In this document: positions 1-8,260 of the stretch, piece by piece
Numbering within the stretch: the first letter of the stretch is position 1
Layout: the number at the start of each line of letters is the position of its first letter
Source of the DNA: JBFWRK01 sp050248955
Lineage (GTDB): Bacteria > Actinomycetota > Acidimicrobiia > Acidimicrobiales > Ilumatobacteraceae
Length of the DNA: 64,000 bases
Reading direction: 5' to 3'
NCBI GenBank assembly: GCA_050248955.1
Contig: JBFWRK010000004.1
Location: 1-64,000, forward strand
Program-made: the position numbers and the translations under genes
The notes under the pieces: model-generated
Seen by the model: the letters and a program-made list of their open reading frames with translations, nothing else
Told to the model about the DNA's origin: nothing
Databases searched by the model: none

Positions 1-2
1 CA

Positions 3-269
3 GGGGCAGGCCCGACCAGCTGCGGCATCCAAGAAGACATCACGATCCTCCTCGCCGCCCGCCTCCGAAGCCTGACGGCCAGGAACGAGCGATTCAGGGA
101 TCACCGGCATAATGGCCGATCCCGGGCACTCGTCCCGTCAGCCCGTGTGCCCGGCATCGGCGCTCCGACCCGCCGTCTGCCAGTCGGTCGCGGCTGTCGC
201 AATTCTGTGTCCACTGAGCGCCCGAGATTCCCCCGCGTGTGCATCTTCTGGATGGCGCCGGTCGGCTGA
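3..269 (+). other. Possible 3' end of an upstream gene (uncertain)
   Basis: The frame beginning at base 3 is open from the window edge to a TGA at 267-269. Its first ~30 codons are GC-rich in third positions and encode GIQEDITILLAARL, which resembles the last strand and helix of SpoIIE/PP2C-type phosphatases. After about base 95 the translation becomes Arg-rich and unlike a protein. The frame starting at base 1 ends earlier, at 73-75, with an Ala/Ser/Pro-rich tail and is an alternative end of the same upstream gene. The rest of 1-292 shows no gene or clear signal. Confidence 0.2.
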
Positions 270-292
270 CAGATCGGGAGGACCGAAATTCG

Positions 293-1450
293 CTAGAGAA
301 GCGGCAGCACGTCGGTGACGAAGCGGCCCATCTGCTCGACGGCCTTCTCGTAGGGGTCACCGATGAGGTGCGGGAAGATCGTGATGTTCTCGACACCCAT
401 CAGGTCGCGGAAGGACTGCACGCCGGCAGCGACCTCCTCCGGCGATCCCACGAGGATGGTCTTCTGCTCCATCGACTCCTCGAGCGTGGGGATCAGCCCG
501 GGCTTCGCCGGCTTCCCGTCCGGGCCCATGTAGCCACGGCTCCAGCCGTACGGCCCGAGGAACTTCCAGAACTCGTCGTGACCGGGACGGGCGGTGCGCA
601 TCGCCTCTTCGTGGCTGTCCTCGATGCGCACGCTGACGACGAGCATCCGCTTGTCGCCTTGGGCCAGGCCGCTGCCGTGGTGCTGCTCGTGCAACTCGCC
701 GTAGCGCTCCCACATCCGCTTGATGAATGCCGGGTGCTGGTTCCAGAAGACGGCGCCGTGGTCGACGACCGGGACGTACTCGACGGTCGGCGGGCTCGTC
801 ACCGCCTGCCAGATCTCGAAGGGGTGGATCGGGCGCGGGACGAGCGTCAGCTCGGTGACGGTCGCACCCCGGTCGGGGATGCCCGGCACGGGGAACTGGA
901 AGAACTTGCCGGTGAACGAGAACGACTCCTGCGTGAGCGCGGTGCGCACGACCTCCATCGCCTCTTCGAACCACTCCCGGTTGCGGATGTCGTCGGCCGC
1001 CTGATCGGGGTTGTCGGCAGAGCCGATCGAGACCTGGTCGGGGTTCAGGTGGAGGATCTCGCGCGGCACCGTCCCGCGACCGACACCGAGGATCCCCCGG
1101 CCGCCGGACAGGTTGTGCATCGTGGCGAAGTCCTCCGCGAGCCGCAACGGGTTCCACTGCGGCACCACGTTGAACATTGCGCCGAGACGGACCCGTTCGG
1201 TGCGGGCGGCGATCCACGTGGAGATCAGGAGCCCGTTCGGGATGACCTCGTAGCCCTCGTACTGGAAGTGGTGCTCGGTGGTCCAGAAGCTGTCGTAACC
1301 GAGACGATCGGCAACGGAAGCCGCATCGATGTACTTCAGCGTCGCCGACCAGCACGCGGCGTTGTCGTAGCGCCGGTCCATGGGGTTCGGCAGGCCCGCG
1401 CCGGCATCGGTCATCTCGACGCCACCGAAGAAGAACGCACCGACCTTCAT
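293..1450 (-). CDS. Luciferase-like (LLM-class) flavin-dependent monooxygenase
   Basis: 385 aa. An FMN- or F420-dependent TIM-barrel oxidoreductase of the bacterial luciferase family; the substrate cannot be told from sequence. It opens with the family's first strand MKVGAFFFGG and continues with FWTTEHHFQYEGY near residue 55 and the LGVGRGTVPREI segment near residue 125. The chosen ATG (1448-1450) begins directly at that first strand; a longer reading adds 68 residues of unrelated Arg-rich sequence overlapping the divergent gene. It is a single gene, divergent from thrH, with 103 nt between the two starts. Confidence 0.88.
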   Translation of the reverse strand: MKVGAFFFGGVEMTDAGAGLPNPMDRRYDNAACWSATLKYIDAASVADRLGYDSFWTTEHHFQYEGYEVIPNGLLISTWIAARTERVRLGAMFNVVPQWNPLRLAEDFATMHNLSGGRGILGVGRGTVPREILHLNPDQVSIGSADNPDQAADDIRNREWFEEAMEVVRTALTQESFSFTGKFFQFPVPGIPDRGATVTELTLVPRPIHPFEIWQAVTSPPTVEYVPVVDHGAVFWNQHPAFIKRMWERYGELHEQHHGSGLAQGDKRMLVVSVRIEDSHEEAMRTARPGHDEFWKFLGPYGWSRGYMGPDGKPAKPGLIPTLEESMEQKTILVGSPEEVAAGVQSFRDLMGVENITIFPHLIGDPYEKAVEQMGRFVTDVLPLL

Positions 1451-1553
1451 TGCTGCACCTCGTCGTCTCGGGCCCGGGAGCCGTGCTGACCGCCATCGTA
1501 GGACTCGCAGATCGGTTGGGCCCATTGCCGACGAGTCGTGAACACTGGTCGCG

Positions 1554-2177
1554 ATGAGCCCGCTCGATGCGCCGCAGCAATCCGTCGTCACCCTCGACCT
1601 CGAAGGCGTGCTCGTGCCCGAGATCTGGATCGCGGTCGCCGAGCGGACCGGCATCGACGCCCTGCGCCGGACGACCCGCGACGAACCCGACTACGACGTC
1701 CTGATGCAAGGCCGCCTCGCCCTGCTCGACGAGCACGGGCTGAAGATGTCGGACGTCGAAGCGGTGATCGCGACGCTGAACCCGTTCGAGGGGGCGCTCG
1801 AGTTCCTCGACGAGCTGCGCACGATCACACAGGTGCTGATCCTCTCGGACACGTTCGAGCAGTTCGGGCGCCCGCTCATGCGCCAGCTCAACTGGCCGGC
1901 GCTGCTCTGCCACCGCCTCGTCGTCGCCGACGACCGCATCGTCGACTACCGCCTGCGCATGCCCGACCAGAAGCGCCACGCGGTCGAGGCGTTGCGAGCG
2001 CTGAACTACCGCGTGGTATCGGCGGGCGACTCGTACAACGACACGGCGATGCTGTGCGCCGCGGACGCCGGGTTCCTGTTCCACGCGCCCGAGAACGTGA
2101 AGGCCGAGTTCCCCCAGTTCCCGGCGGTCGACACGTACGACGAGCTCTTCGGACTGATCGCCGCCGAGCTGACGTGA
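1554..2177 (+). CDS. thrH: ThrH: phosphoserine phosphatase / homoserine phosphotransferase
   Basis: 207 aa. HAD-superfamily enzyme. The characterised Pseudomonas ThrH dephosphorylates phosphoserine and can transfer the phosphate to homoserine, linking Ser and Thr synthesis. HAD motif I is DLEGVLVPEIW (nucleophile Asp15), motif II is ILSDTF, and the C-terminal Mg-binding motif is AGDSYNDTAML followed by FHAPENV. Near-identical strings occur in Pseudomonas ThrH, which has the same length (205 aa). Family assignment is firm. No other Thr or Ser biosynthesis gene is adjacent. It converges on the M20 peptidase gene. Confidence 0.93.
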   Translation: MSPLDAPQQSVVTLDLEGVLVPEIWIAVAERTGIDALRRTTRDEPDYDVLMQGRLALLDEHGLKMSDVEAVIATLNPFEGALEFLDELRTITQVLILSDTFEQFGRPLMRQLNWPALLCHRLVVADDRIVDYRLRMPDQKRHAVEALRALNYRVVSAGDSYNDTAMLCAADAGFLFHAPENVKAEFPQFPAVDTYDELFGLIAAELT

Positions 2178-2214
2178 CGCGTGCGCGTGCGCGTACGCGT
2201 ACGCGTACGCGCTA
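2178..2214. repeat. Alternating CG/TA microsatellite with a 24-nt perfect palindrome
   Basis: Between the convergent thrH and M20 peptidase genes lies an almost strictly alternating pyrimidine-purine run of GCGTGC and then ACGCGT units. Bases 2189-2212 form a perfect palindrome around a tandem ACGCGT core and run into the stop codon of the minus-strand gene (2212-2214). It could act as a bidirectional hairpin terminator, but no T-tract follows on either strand. It also has the composition of Z-DNA-forming sequence. Confidence 0.6.
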
Positions 2215-3546
2215 GCCGAGGAGGTCGCGGGCGACGTCGAGCCAGAGCTGCGTGGTGAGCTCGAGCGACTCGACGTCGACGCGCTCGTCGTGACCGTGGA
2301 ACCGGCGACCGAACTCGGCGGCGTCGATCGTCGGGCTCATCAGCCCCGCGCCGTAGGCGACCGCGCCGAGCTCGCGGTACACGCGGGCATCGGTGAACCC
2401 GACACCGATCTGCGGACTGAGGCGAGCGGTCGGGAACGGCCGGTTCACCGCCCGCAGCAGCGCGTCCCACATCGGCGTGTCGAGCCGGCTCATCGAGGCG
2501 GCGTCGTTCATGACGATGTCGACCTCCACCGAGTCGGCGAGATCACCGAGCGCGGCGCGGAGGTGTGCCGCGACAGCAGCATCGTCTTCGCCGGGCAACG
2601 TCCGCACGTCCACGCCGATCTCGATCGTGTCCGGGATGACGTTCGTCTTCATCTGCCCGTCGAGCACGTTGCACGAGAAGGTCGTGTGGCAGCCGGCGTG
2701 GACGGCGGCGAGGCCGCGACCCGGGATCGCGTCGAGCGCGTCGTCGATGGTCGCCGGATCGAGGAGCATCGCCTTGGTCTCCGGCGGCAGCGGCAGCGTG
2801 TCGACGCGTTCGCGCCAGAGCTCGTGCAGCTGCGGCGCGGGGCGGTAGTCGGTGATCCGTTGGATGACGGCCGCCGCCTTCACCAGGGCGTTGTCGGCAC
2901 GGTACGGCATCGATCCGTGGCCCGGCGTACCGCGGATCCGCAGGCGGCGCCACGCGACGCCCTTCTCGGCGACGTTCACCGTGATCGCCGGCGCCTCCGA
3001 CGGGCCGAGGTGGAGCCCGCCGTTCTCCGTGAGGACGTAGTCGGCGTAGATCGCGTCGCGAGCGTTGTCCGCCATCCACTGCGCCCCGTAGTGGGAGCCC
3101 GATTCCTCATCGGCCACGGCGAAGAACACGAGGTCGCCACGCGGCCGGAAGCCGGTGTCCGCGAGGTGTCGGAACGCAACCGCCATCGACGCCGTGAGGT
3201 TCAGCATGTCGACCGCGCCGCGACCCCAGACCTCCCCGTCGATCAGCTCGCCGGCGAACGGGTCGTGCGTCCAGCCGTCGGCGTTCACCGGCACGACGTC
3301 GGTGTGCCCCATCAGGCAGAGGCTCGGCGCCCCCGGGTCCGATCCCTCGATGCGCGAGACGAGCGACACCCGCCCCGGAGCAGCCTCGTAGCGCTGCAGG
3401 TCGAGGCCCGGTCCCTCCAGGAACGTCGCGAGCAGGTCGGCGCTGCGCACCTCGTACCCGGACTCGGGGGTCCCGTCGTTGACGCACTGGTTGCGGATCA
3501 TCTGCTGGAGCAGTTCGGTCGTGATCGGTGTCAATGACTGCGGCAC
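2212..3546 (-). CDS. M20-family zinc metallopeptidase / deacylase
   Basis: 444 aa. Members hydrolyse peptide or N-acyl amide bonds with two zinc ions (ArgE/DapE/carboxypeptidase G2/PM20D1 type). The metal-binding pattern is complete: MGHTDVVPV (His near 80), GRGAVDM (bridging Asp near 110), ADEESGS (catalytic Glu and metal Glu near 145) and the dimerisation-domain signature GTPGHGSMPY near 220. The start is GTG (3544-3546), the first in-frame start before MPQSLTPITTELL. Its 5' end lies within 40 nt of the divergent dehydrogenase start. Substrate unknown. Confidence 0.9.
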   Translation of the reverse strand: MPQSLTPITTELLQQMIRNQCVNDGTPESGYEVRSADLLATFLEGPGLDLQRYEAAPGRVSLVSRIEGSDPGAPSLCLMGHTDVVPVNADGWTHDPFAGELIDGEVWGRGAVDMLNLTASMAVAFRHLADTGFRPRGDLVFFAVADEESGSHYGAQWMADNARDAIYADYVLTENGGLHLGPSEAPAITVNVAEKGVAWRRLRIRGTPGHGSMPYRADNALVKAAAVIQRITDYRPAPQLHELWRERVDTLPLPPETKAMLLDPATIDDALDAIPGRGLAAVHAGCHTTFSCNVLDGQMKTNVIPDTIEIGVDVRTLPGEDDAAVAAHLRAALGDLADSVEVDIVMNDAASMSRLDTPMWDALLRAVNRPFPTARLSPQIGVGFTDARVYRELGAVAYGAGLMSPTIDAAEFGRRFHGHDERVDVESLELTTQLWLDVARDLLG

Positions 3547-3585
3547 GGCATGGAGTCTCCCATCGCGCCACTACTGTGCCGAGCC

Positions 3586-4521
3586 GTGGCCGACGACCGC
3601 CTCCCGGTGCTCTACTTCGATCGCCCCTTCCCCGACGAGCTGCGCGACCTCATCGACGGTCGAGCGCTCGTGGTCGGCCCCGACGAGGCGGACATCGCGC
3701 TCGCCGATGCGGTGATCGTCGGCGTCGTGCGTCGCTGGGATGCCGAGGCGATCGCGCTCGGACCGCGCCTGCGGGTGATCTCGCGCAGCGGCATCGGCTA
3801 CGACAACATCGATCTCGATGCAGCCGAGGCCGCCGGGGTCACGGTCTGCTACGCGCCCGACGCGCCGACCGTCTCGACCGCCGAGCACACGATGGCCCTG
3901 CTCCTCGCGATCACGAAGCAGGTGCCGGTGCAGCAGGGGCGTGCCCGCGCCGGCCTCGGCACACCGCTGATGCCGAGTGCGCTCGAGCTCGACGGTTGCA
4001 CGCTCGGACTCGTCGGGCTCGGGCGAATCGCACGGCGGGTCGCGGTCGCGGCGCGCGCGCTCGGCATGAACGTCATTGCGGTCGACCCGTTGCTCCCGGC
4101 GTCGCCGCTCGCTGAGGTCATGATGACGACCTGGGCCGAACTGCTCGCGGAGGCCGATGTCGTGTCGCTCCACGCGCCGGCGTTGCCCGAGACCGTCCAC
4201 CTCGTCGACGACCGCGCGCTCGCGGCGATGAAGCCGGGCTCGTACCTGGTCAACTGCGCGCGCGGCACGCTCGTCGACCAGGACGCGTTGCTGCAGGCGC
4301 TCGACCACGGCCACCTCGCCGGCGCGGCGCTCGACGTGACGGTCCCCGAGCCGCTGCCCGCCGGCCACCCGCTGCTCGAGCACCCGAACGTGATCGTGAC
4401 TCCGCACGTCGCGTCCTCCACCGCCGCCGGCCGGCGCCGGCTGTTCGCGCACGCGATCGACAATGCCATCGCCGTGCTCGAGGGCCGGCCGGCGTCGACC
4501 GTGCCCGCCCGCACGGCCTGA
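3586..4521 (+). CDS. D-isomer-specific 2-hydroxyacid dehydrogenase
   Basis: 311 aa from the chosen GTG. NAD(P)-dependent oxidoreductase of the PGDH/glyoxylate reductase family. It shows the Rossmann motif LVGLGRIARRVA, the catalytic Arg in NCARGTLVD, the acid in DVTVPEPLP and the catalytic His in VTPHVAS. A TACTGT -10 box ends 8 nt before the GTG at 3586, favouring leaderless initiation there; an in-frame ATG at 3550 would add 12 residues but leave only 3 nt to the divergent start. The next gene, an aldolase, begins 14 nt after its stop, so the two probably share a 2-hydroxyacid or 2-oxoacid pathway. Confidence 0.88.
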   Translation: MADDRLPVLYFDRPFPDELRDLIDGRALVVGPDEADIALADAVIVGVVRRWDAEAIALGPRLRVISRSGIGYDNIDLDAAEAAGVTVCYAPDAPTVSTAEHTMALLLAITKQVPVQQGRARAGLGTPLMPSALELDGCTLGLVGLGRIARRVAVAARALGMNVIAVDPLLPASPLAEVMMTTWAELLAEADVVSLHAPALPETVHLVDDRALAAMKPGSYLVNCARGTLVDQDALLQALDHGHLAGAALDVTVPEPLPAGHPLLEHPNVIVTPHVASSTAAGRRRLFAHAIDNAIAVLEGRPASTVPARTA

Positions 4522-4534
4522 TAGACCGCACCTC

Positions 4535-5314
4535 ATGGAGACGTTGCGCGAGCAGTGGGTGGCCGGCAGGACGACGATGGGTGGGTGGCTCTCGGTGCCG
4601 TCATCCGTCAGTGCGGAGGCAGCGGCGCGCGTGGGGTTCGACTTCGTCTGCGTCGACACCCAACACGGCGCGATCGAGTACCAGACGGCGGTCGGCATGC
4701 TGCAGGCGATCGCGCTCGGTGCCGGCGCGCCGATCGTCAGGGTGCCGTGGAACGAGCCGGGGATCATCGGCAAGATGCTCGATGCCGGCGCGGAGGGCGT
4801 CATCGTGCCGATGGTGAACAGCGCCGCCGAAGCCGAAGCGGTCGTGCGCGCGTGCCGGTACGCGCCTGCCGGCTCGCGCAGCTGGGGACCGAGCGTGACC
4901 GGCATGCGGCACAGCGACTACTTCGCCTGGGCGCGGGACAACGTCGCCGTGATCCCGATGATCGAGACCGTCGAAGCGCTCGGCCGCCTCGACGAGATCC
5001 TGTCGACGCCGGGCGTCGACGCGATCTACGTCGGACCCGCCGACTTGTCCGTCAGCCTCGGCCTGCCTCCCGGCAACAACGACGACCGGGCGGAGTTCAC
5101 CGAGGCCCTCGTGGCGATCGTAGCCGCGTGCCGGAACGCGGGCGTCGTCCCTGGCATCCATGCCAGCGGCGCGCTGTCGGCACGCCGGCTCGAGCAGGGC
5201 TTCCAGATGATCACCGTCGCGAACGACCTGCTCGCGATCCGGACGCGGATGGCCGACGAGCTCAACCTGGCCCACGGCGCGCTCGCGAGCACGGGAAGCG
5301 ACGCGATCTACTGA
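4535..5314 (+). CDS. HpcH/HpaI-type pyruvate-dependent class II aldolase
   Basis: 259 aa. Divalent-metal-dependent aldolase that cleaves or forms 4-hydroxy-2-oxo acids (HpaI, GarL and RhmA relatives). Family segments in order: GFDFVCVDTQHG near 30, VRVPWNEPGIIGKMLDAGA near 70-90, IVPMVNSAAEAE, the metal-site Glu in PMIETVEA near 145, and IYVGPADLSVSLG near 170. The ATG at 4535 follows the dehydrogenase stop by 14 nt, so the two are likely co-transcribed. The exact substrate is not predictable. Confidence 0.9.
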   Translation: METLREQWVAGRTTMGGWLSVPSSVSAEAAARVGFDFVCVDTQHGAIEYQTAVGMLQAIALGAGAPIVRVPWNEPGIIGKMLDAGAEGVIVPMVNSAAEAEAVVRACRYAPAGSRSWGPSVTGMRHSDYFAWARDNVAVIPMIETVEALGRLDEILSTPGVDAIYVGPADLSVSLGLPPGNNDDRAEFTEALVAIVAACRNAGVVPGIHASGALSARRLEQGFQMITVANDLLAIRTRMADELNLAHGALASTGSDAIY

Positions 5315-5336
5315 CCGGCGCCGATACGGTGCCGGG

Positions 5337-5801
5337 ATGGCTGCAACCTCATCCGACGTCGAGACGGTCGAGCGGATCATCCCCGCCCCGGCTTCGGCGA
5401 TCTTCGCCCTGCTCGCCGATCCCGCCCGTCATCACGAGATCGACGGGTCCGGCACCGTCCGCGAAGCGAAGAACGGGTCGCAGCAACTGCGGCTCGGCTC
5501 GAAGTTCGGCATGTCGATGAAGCTCGGCATCCCGTACTCGATGGTGAGCGAGGTCGTCGAGTTCGAGCAGGACCGCCGCATCGCCTGGCAGACGCGTCCG
5601 CCGATCCCGCTCCTCGGCAAGCTCGTCGGTGGACGGATCTGGCGCTACGAACTGGATCCGGTCGAGGGCGGCACGCGCGTCCGCGAGAGCTGGGACATCA
5701 CGCACGAGCAGTTCAAGGCACTCGTCCGGCCGGCCCGCGGCAAGACCAACAAGGCCATGGCGGCGACGCTCGCCCGCATCGAGCAGCTGCTCACCGCCTA
5801 A
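5337..5801 (+). CDS. SRPBCC-superfamily protein (START/Bet v 1-like)
   Basis: 154 aa. Polyketide-cyclase/dehydrase-like lipid or small-ligand binding fold; function unknown. The N-terminus ETVERIIPAPASAIFALLADPARHH is the typical first strand and helix pair, and VRESWDITHE near 120 is the late strand region. A TACGGT -10 box ends 6 nt before the ATG and there is no Shine-Dalgarno, so it probably has its own leaderless promoter although it lies only 22 nt after the aldolase gene. Confidence 0.85.
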   Translation: MAATSSDVETVERIIPAPASAIFALLADPARHHEIDGSGTVREAKNGSQQLRLGSKFGMSMKLGIPYSMVSEVVEFEQDRRIAWQTRPPIPLLGKLVGGRIWRYELDPVEGGTRVRESWDITHEQFKALVRPARGKTNKAMAATLARIEQLLTA

Positions 5802-5811
5802 ACACGCAACG

Positions 5812-6270
5812 TCAGGCTGCGATGCGGCGACCGCTGATCAGCCGGTGCAGCCGGTGGAAGGCGCCGACCGGCTCGGCGAACATCATCGGGCAGGCACCGT
5901 CGACGACCGCCACGCCCGCTTCACGGCACAGCTCGACTGCCCGTTCGGTCACGGCTCCGTTGCCCACGCCCCGGTGCAGCCAGACGCGTGGCACGCCACG
6001 TGCGATCGCGTCTTGGACGACCTGCTCGGCTGCGTCCGGCTTGACCATCACGACCACGCCGTCGACCGGATCCGGCACATCGGCGAGGCGGGCGTACACG
6101 AGGTCGCCTTCGATGTCGGCGGCGATGGGATGGACCGGGTACATCTCCCGGCCTCCCTCGCGAAGGTGCCGGTAGACGGCATTGGCGAACTGCTTCGGAT
6201 CGCGCGACGCGCCGACGAAGGCGAGATGGCGCTGCGTGAGGAACTCCTCGATCACGGTCCTGCTGGGCAC
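5812..6270 (-). CDS. CoA-binding domain protein (YccU-like)
   Basis: 152 aa. Small Rossmann-fold protein matching the N-terminal CoA-binding domain of succinyl-CoA synthetase alpha chains and YccU. It shows LAFVGASRDPKQFANAVYRHL (nucleotide-binding loop), YPVHP, VMVKPDAAEQV and VWLHRGVGN. The start is GTG at 6268-6270, preceded at 7 nt by a strong AGGAGG ribosome site; upstream in-frame residues are Arg-rich and overlap the divergent gene. Tail-to-tail with the SRPBCC gene (10 nt apart). The physiological role is unknown in this family. Confidence 0.85.
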   Translation of the reverse strand: MPSRTVIEEFLTQRHLAFVGASRDPKQFANAVYRHLREGGREMYPVHPIAADIEGDLVYARLADVPDPVDGVVVMVKPDAAEQVVQDAIARGVPRVWLHRGVGNGAVTERAVELCREAGVAVVDGACPMMFAEPVGAFHRLHRLISGRRIAA

Positions 6271-6380
6271 GACACGACCTCCTCCCGAGACGATCCGTCG
6301 TCTCCACCACAGCGTCACCCGGCCACCCGTGTGCCGGTAGGGCCATTGGTCGTCGTCAAGCCATCGTTGTTGTCGGGTTG

Positions 6381-7328
6381 ATGCGGCGTGAGACTGGGCA
6401 GGTGCGGCCCTCTTCCTCCCTGCCCTGGTGCTTCGCGGCCGTGTTCGGGCTGCTGGCGTCGTGCTCGACCGGATCGGCCGAGCCGCTCGACGCCGGGCCG
6501 GTCGCCTCGGCACCGGTCACGACGGCACCGGTCGCGACGGCGCCCGCCGTGACGGCCGCGACGACCGCGGTGCCCGCGACGACCGCAGCGCCCACCACCG
6601 TCACCGCTCCGCCGACGACCGAGGGGACCACCACGACGACTGCTCCGGAGGAGCTGCCGTTCGTCAGGCAGATCGAGATCGGGCGATCGATCGAAGGGCG
6701 CCCGATCACGGCGACCGAGCGCGGCACCCCGGGCGGCACCGTCGTCCTCGTGATCGGTGTGATCCACGGCAACGAGAACGCCGGCATCCGGATCGTCGAC
6801 GAGCTCCGCGAGCTGGACGTCCCGGAGGGGATCGACCTCTGGTTGATCGAGTCGATCAACCCGGACGGCGTGGCCCACAACGTGCGCGGCAACGCCAACG
6901 GCGTCGACCTCAACCGCAACTTCCCGTTCGACTGGCAGCCGCTCGGCGCGCCGGGCGACTGGCAGTACGGGGGCAGTGGACCGGCGAGCGAGCCGGAGAC
7001 GGCGGCCGTGGTCGGCTTCGTCAGCAACATCGCGCCGGCGTTGACGGTCTGGTACCACCAGGACCTGTTCCGGGTCTCCCCCGGGCAAGGACTCGACGGC
7101 CTGATCAGGGCCCGCTACGCGGAGCTCACGGGCCTTCCACTGCTGCGGGTCACCGGCGGCACCTACACCGGTGTCGCGGCGACATGGCAGCGCCGGACGT
7201 TGCCGGGCGTCGCGTTCATCGTGGAGCTCGGCGAGACGCTGTCGAGGGAGAGTGCAGCCGTCCACGCCGCAGCCGTCCTCGACATCGCTGGATTGATCGC
7301 GGATCAGCCGGCCGGGACGTCCCCGTAG
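6381..7328 (+). CDS. M14-family zinc carboxypeptidase, predicted lipoprotein
   Basis: 315 aa. A hydrophobic signal segment ends in the lipobox LLASC (Cys near 28), followed by a ~60-residue Ala/Thr/Pro linker, so the protein should be lipid-anchored outside the membrane. The catalytic domain has zinc ligands in VIHGNEN (HxxE), then SINPDG, NANGVDLNRNFPFDW (substrate Asn-Arg) and WYHQ (third ligand region), ending with the catalytic Glu in VELGE. This is the M14 set found in murein-peptide amidases and succinylglutamate desuccinylase relatives, suggesting peptidoglycan peptide trimming (inference). ATG at 6381 is chosen over an adjacent TTG at 6378. Confidence 0.88.
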   Translation: MRRETGQVRPSSSLPWCFAAVFGLLASCSTGSAEPLDAGPVASAPVTTAPVATAPAVTAATTAVPATTAAPTTVTAPPTTEGTTTTTAPEELPFVRQIEIGRSIEGRPITATERGTPGGTVVLVIGVIHGNENAGIRIVDELRELDVPEGIDLWLIESINPDGVAHNVRGNANGVDLNRNFPFDWQPLGAPGDWQYGGSGPASEPETAAVVGFVSNIAPALTVWYHQDLFRVSPGQGLDGLIRARYAELTGLPLLRVTGGTYTGVAATWQRRTLPGVAFIVELGETLSRESAAVHAAAVLDIAGLIADQPAGTSP

Positions 7329-7690
7329 GAGCGCAGCTCCACCGTGTTCCCGTCGGGATCGAGCACGTAGATCGACCAACCGTCACCACGGGCCCCGAAG
7401 CGCCGCGCCGGTCCGTCCACGATCGTGAAACGGTCGTCGCCGCTCACCGCGTCGACATCCTCCCGGTCGACGACGAAGCAGAGGTGGTCCATGTTGGCGC
7501 CGGTGCGCTCCGCCGCGATGAGATCGATGATCGTGCCAGGGTCGACCCGCACCGAGGGGAACGGGACCGCCTGCCGCCGCCACTCCTCGACGCGCACGGG
7601 CGCGAGCCCGAGGACGTCCGTGTACCAGGCGAGAGACCGCTCGACGTCGGCCACGTTGAGCACGATGTGATCCAGGGCGCTGACGTTCAT
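7304..7690 (-). CDS. VOC-superfamily protein (glyoxalase/dioxygenase fold)
   Basis: 128 aa, a single VOC module. It begins ALDHIVLNVADVERSLAWYTDVLG, has MDHLCFVV in the middle and ends IYVLDPDGNTVELRSY, the usual metal-site Glu position. Substrate unknown. The 3' end overlaps the M14 gene tail-to-tail by 25 nt. The divergent acetyltransferase starts 50 nt away. Confidence 0.88.
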   Translation of the reverse strand: MNVSALDHIVLNVADVERSLAWYTDVLGLAPVRVEEWRRQAVPFPSVRVDPGTIIDLIAAERTGANMDHLCFVVDREDVDAVSGDDRFTIVDGPARRFGARGDGWSIYVLDPDGNTVELRSYGDVPAG

Positions 7691-7740
7691 GAGGGCACCG
7701 TACCCTCGCGCCCGCGCCGCCGCCGACGTACTGTCGAGCG

Positions 7741-8253
7741 ATGGCAACCACCGTGCGCGCCGCCCGGGAGCGCGACCTCGCTCACCTCCAGCACATCGAG
7801 CTGGATGCCGGATCGCTCTTCATCGAAGTCGGCATGGTGAGCATCGCCCAGGCCGATCCGCCAGCGATCGAGCAGCTGCGTGAGCACCTCGTGAACGGGA
7901 CGCTGTGGGTGGCCGTCGACGACGACGATCAGCCCGTCGCCTACGCGAGCGCGTCGGTCGTCGACGGCGAAGGCCACCTCGACCAGGTCAGCGTGCAACG
8001 CAGCCACGCCGGCCGGGGCATTGGCCGCGAGCTCATCGAACGGGTCTGCGCGTGGGCCGCGCGCGAAGGGCTGGACGCAGTGACGCTCACCACGTTCCGC
8101 GACGTTGCATGGAACGGCCCGCTCTACGAGCGATACGGCTTCGAGCCGCTCACCGACGCCGAGCACGGCCCGGAGCTGGCTGCGATCCGCACCGCCGAGC
8201 GGTCGTCCGGGATCGATGTCGCACCGCGGATCGCGATGCGCCGCCGCCTCTGA
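7741..8253 (+). CDS. GNAT-family N-acetyltransferase
   Basis: 170 aa. The acetyl-CoA pyrophosphate loop is QVSVQRSHAGRGIGRELI near residues 82-100 (R-x-x-G-x-G/A type), followed by the AREGLDAVTLTTF strand and the YERYGF motif near 140. Acceptor unknown. A TACTGT -10 box ends 6 nt before the ATG with no Shine-Dalgarno, so the transcript is probably leaderless. It converges on the membrane glycosyltransferase gene with 7 nt between stops. Confidence 0.9.
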   Translation: MATTVRAARERDLAHLQHIELDAGSLFIEVGMVSIAQADPPAIEQLREHLVNGTLWVAVDDDDQPVAYASASVVDGEGHLDQVSVQRSHAGRGIGRELIERVCAWAAREGLDAVTLTTFRDVAWNGPLYERYGFEPLTDAEHGPELAAIRTAERSSGIDVAPRIAMRRRL

Positions 8254-8260
8254 CGCACGG

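Noticed and set aside
239..1489. Long plus-strand open frame opposite the luciferase-like gene
   Set aside because: The minus-strand frame has clear family motifs, and this one is a His/Arg/Val-rich mirror with no domain, as high-GC DNA produces.
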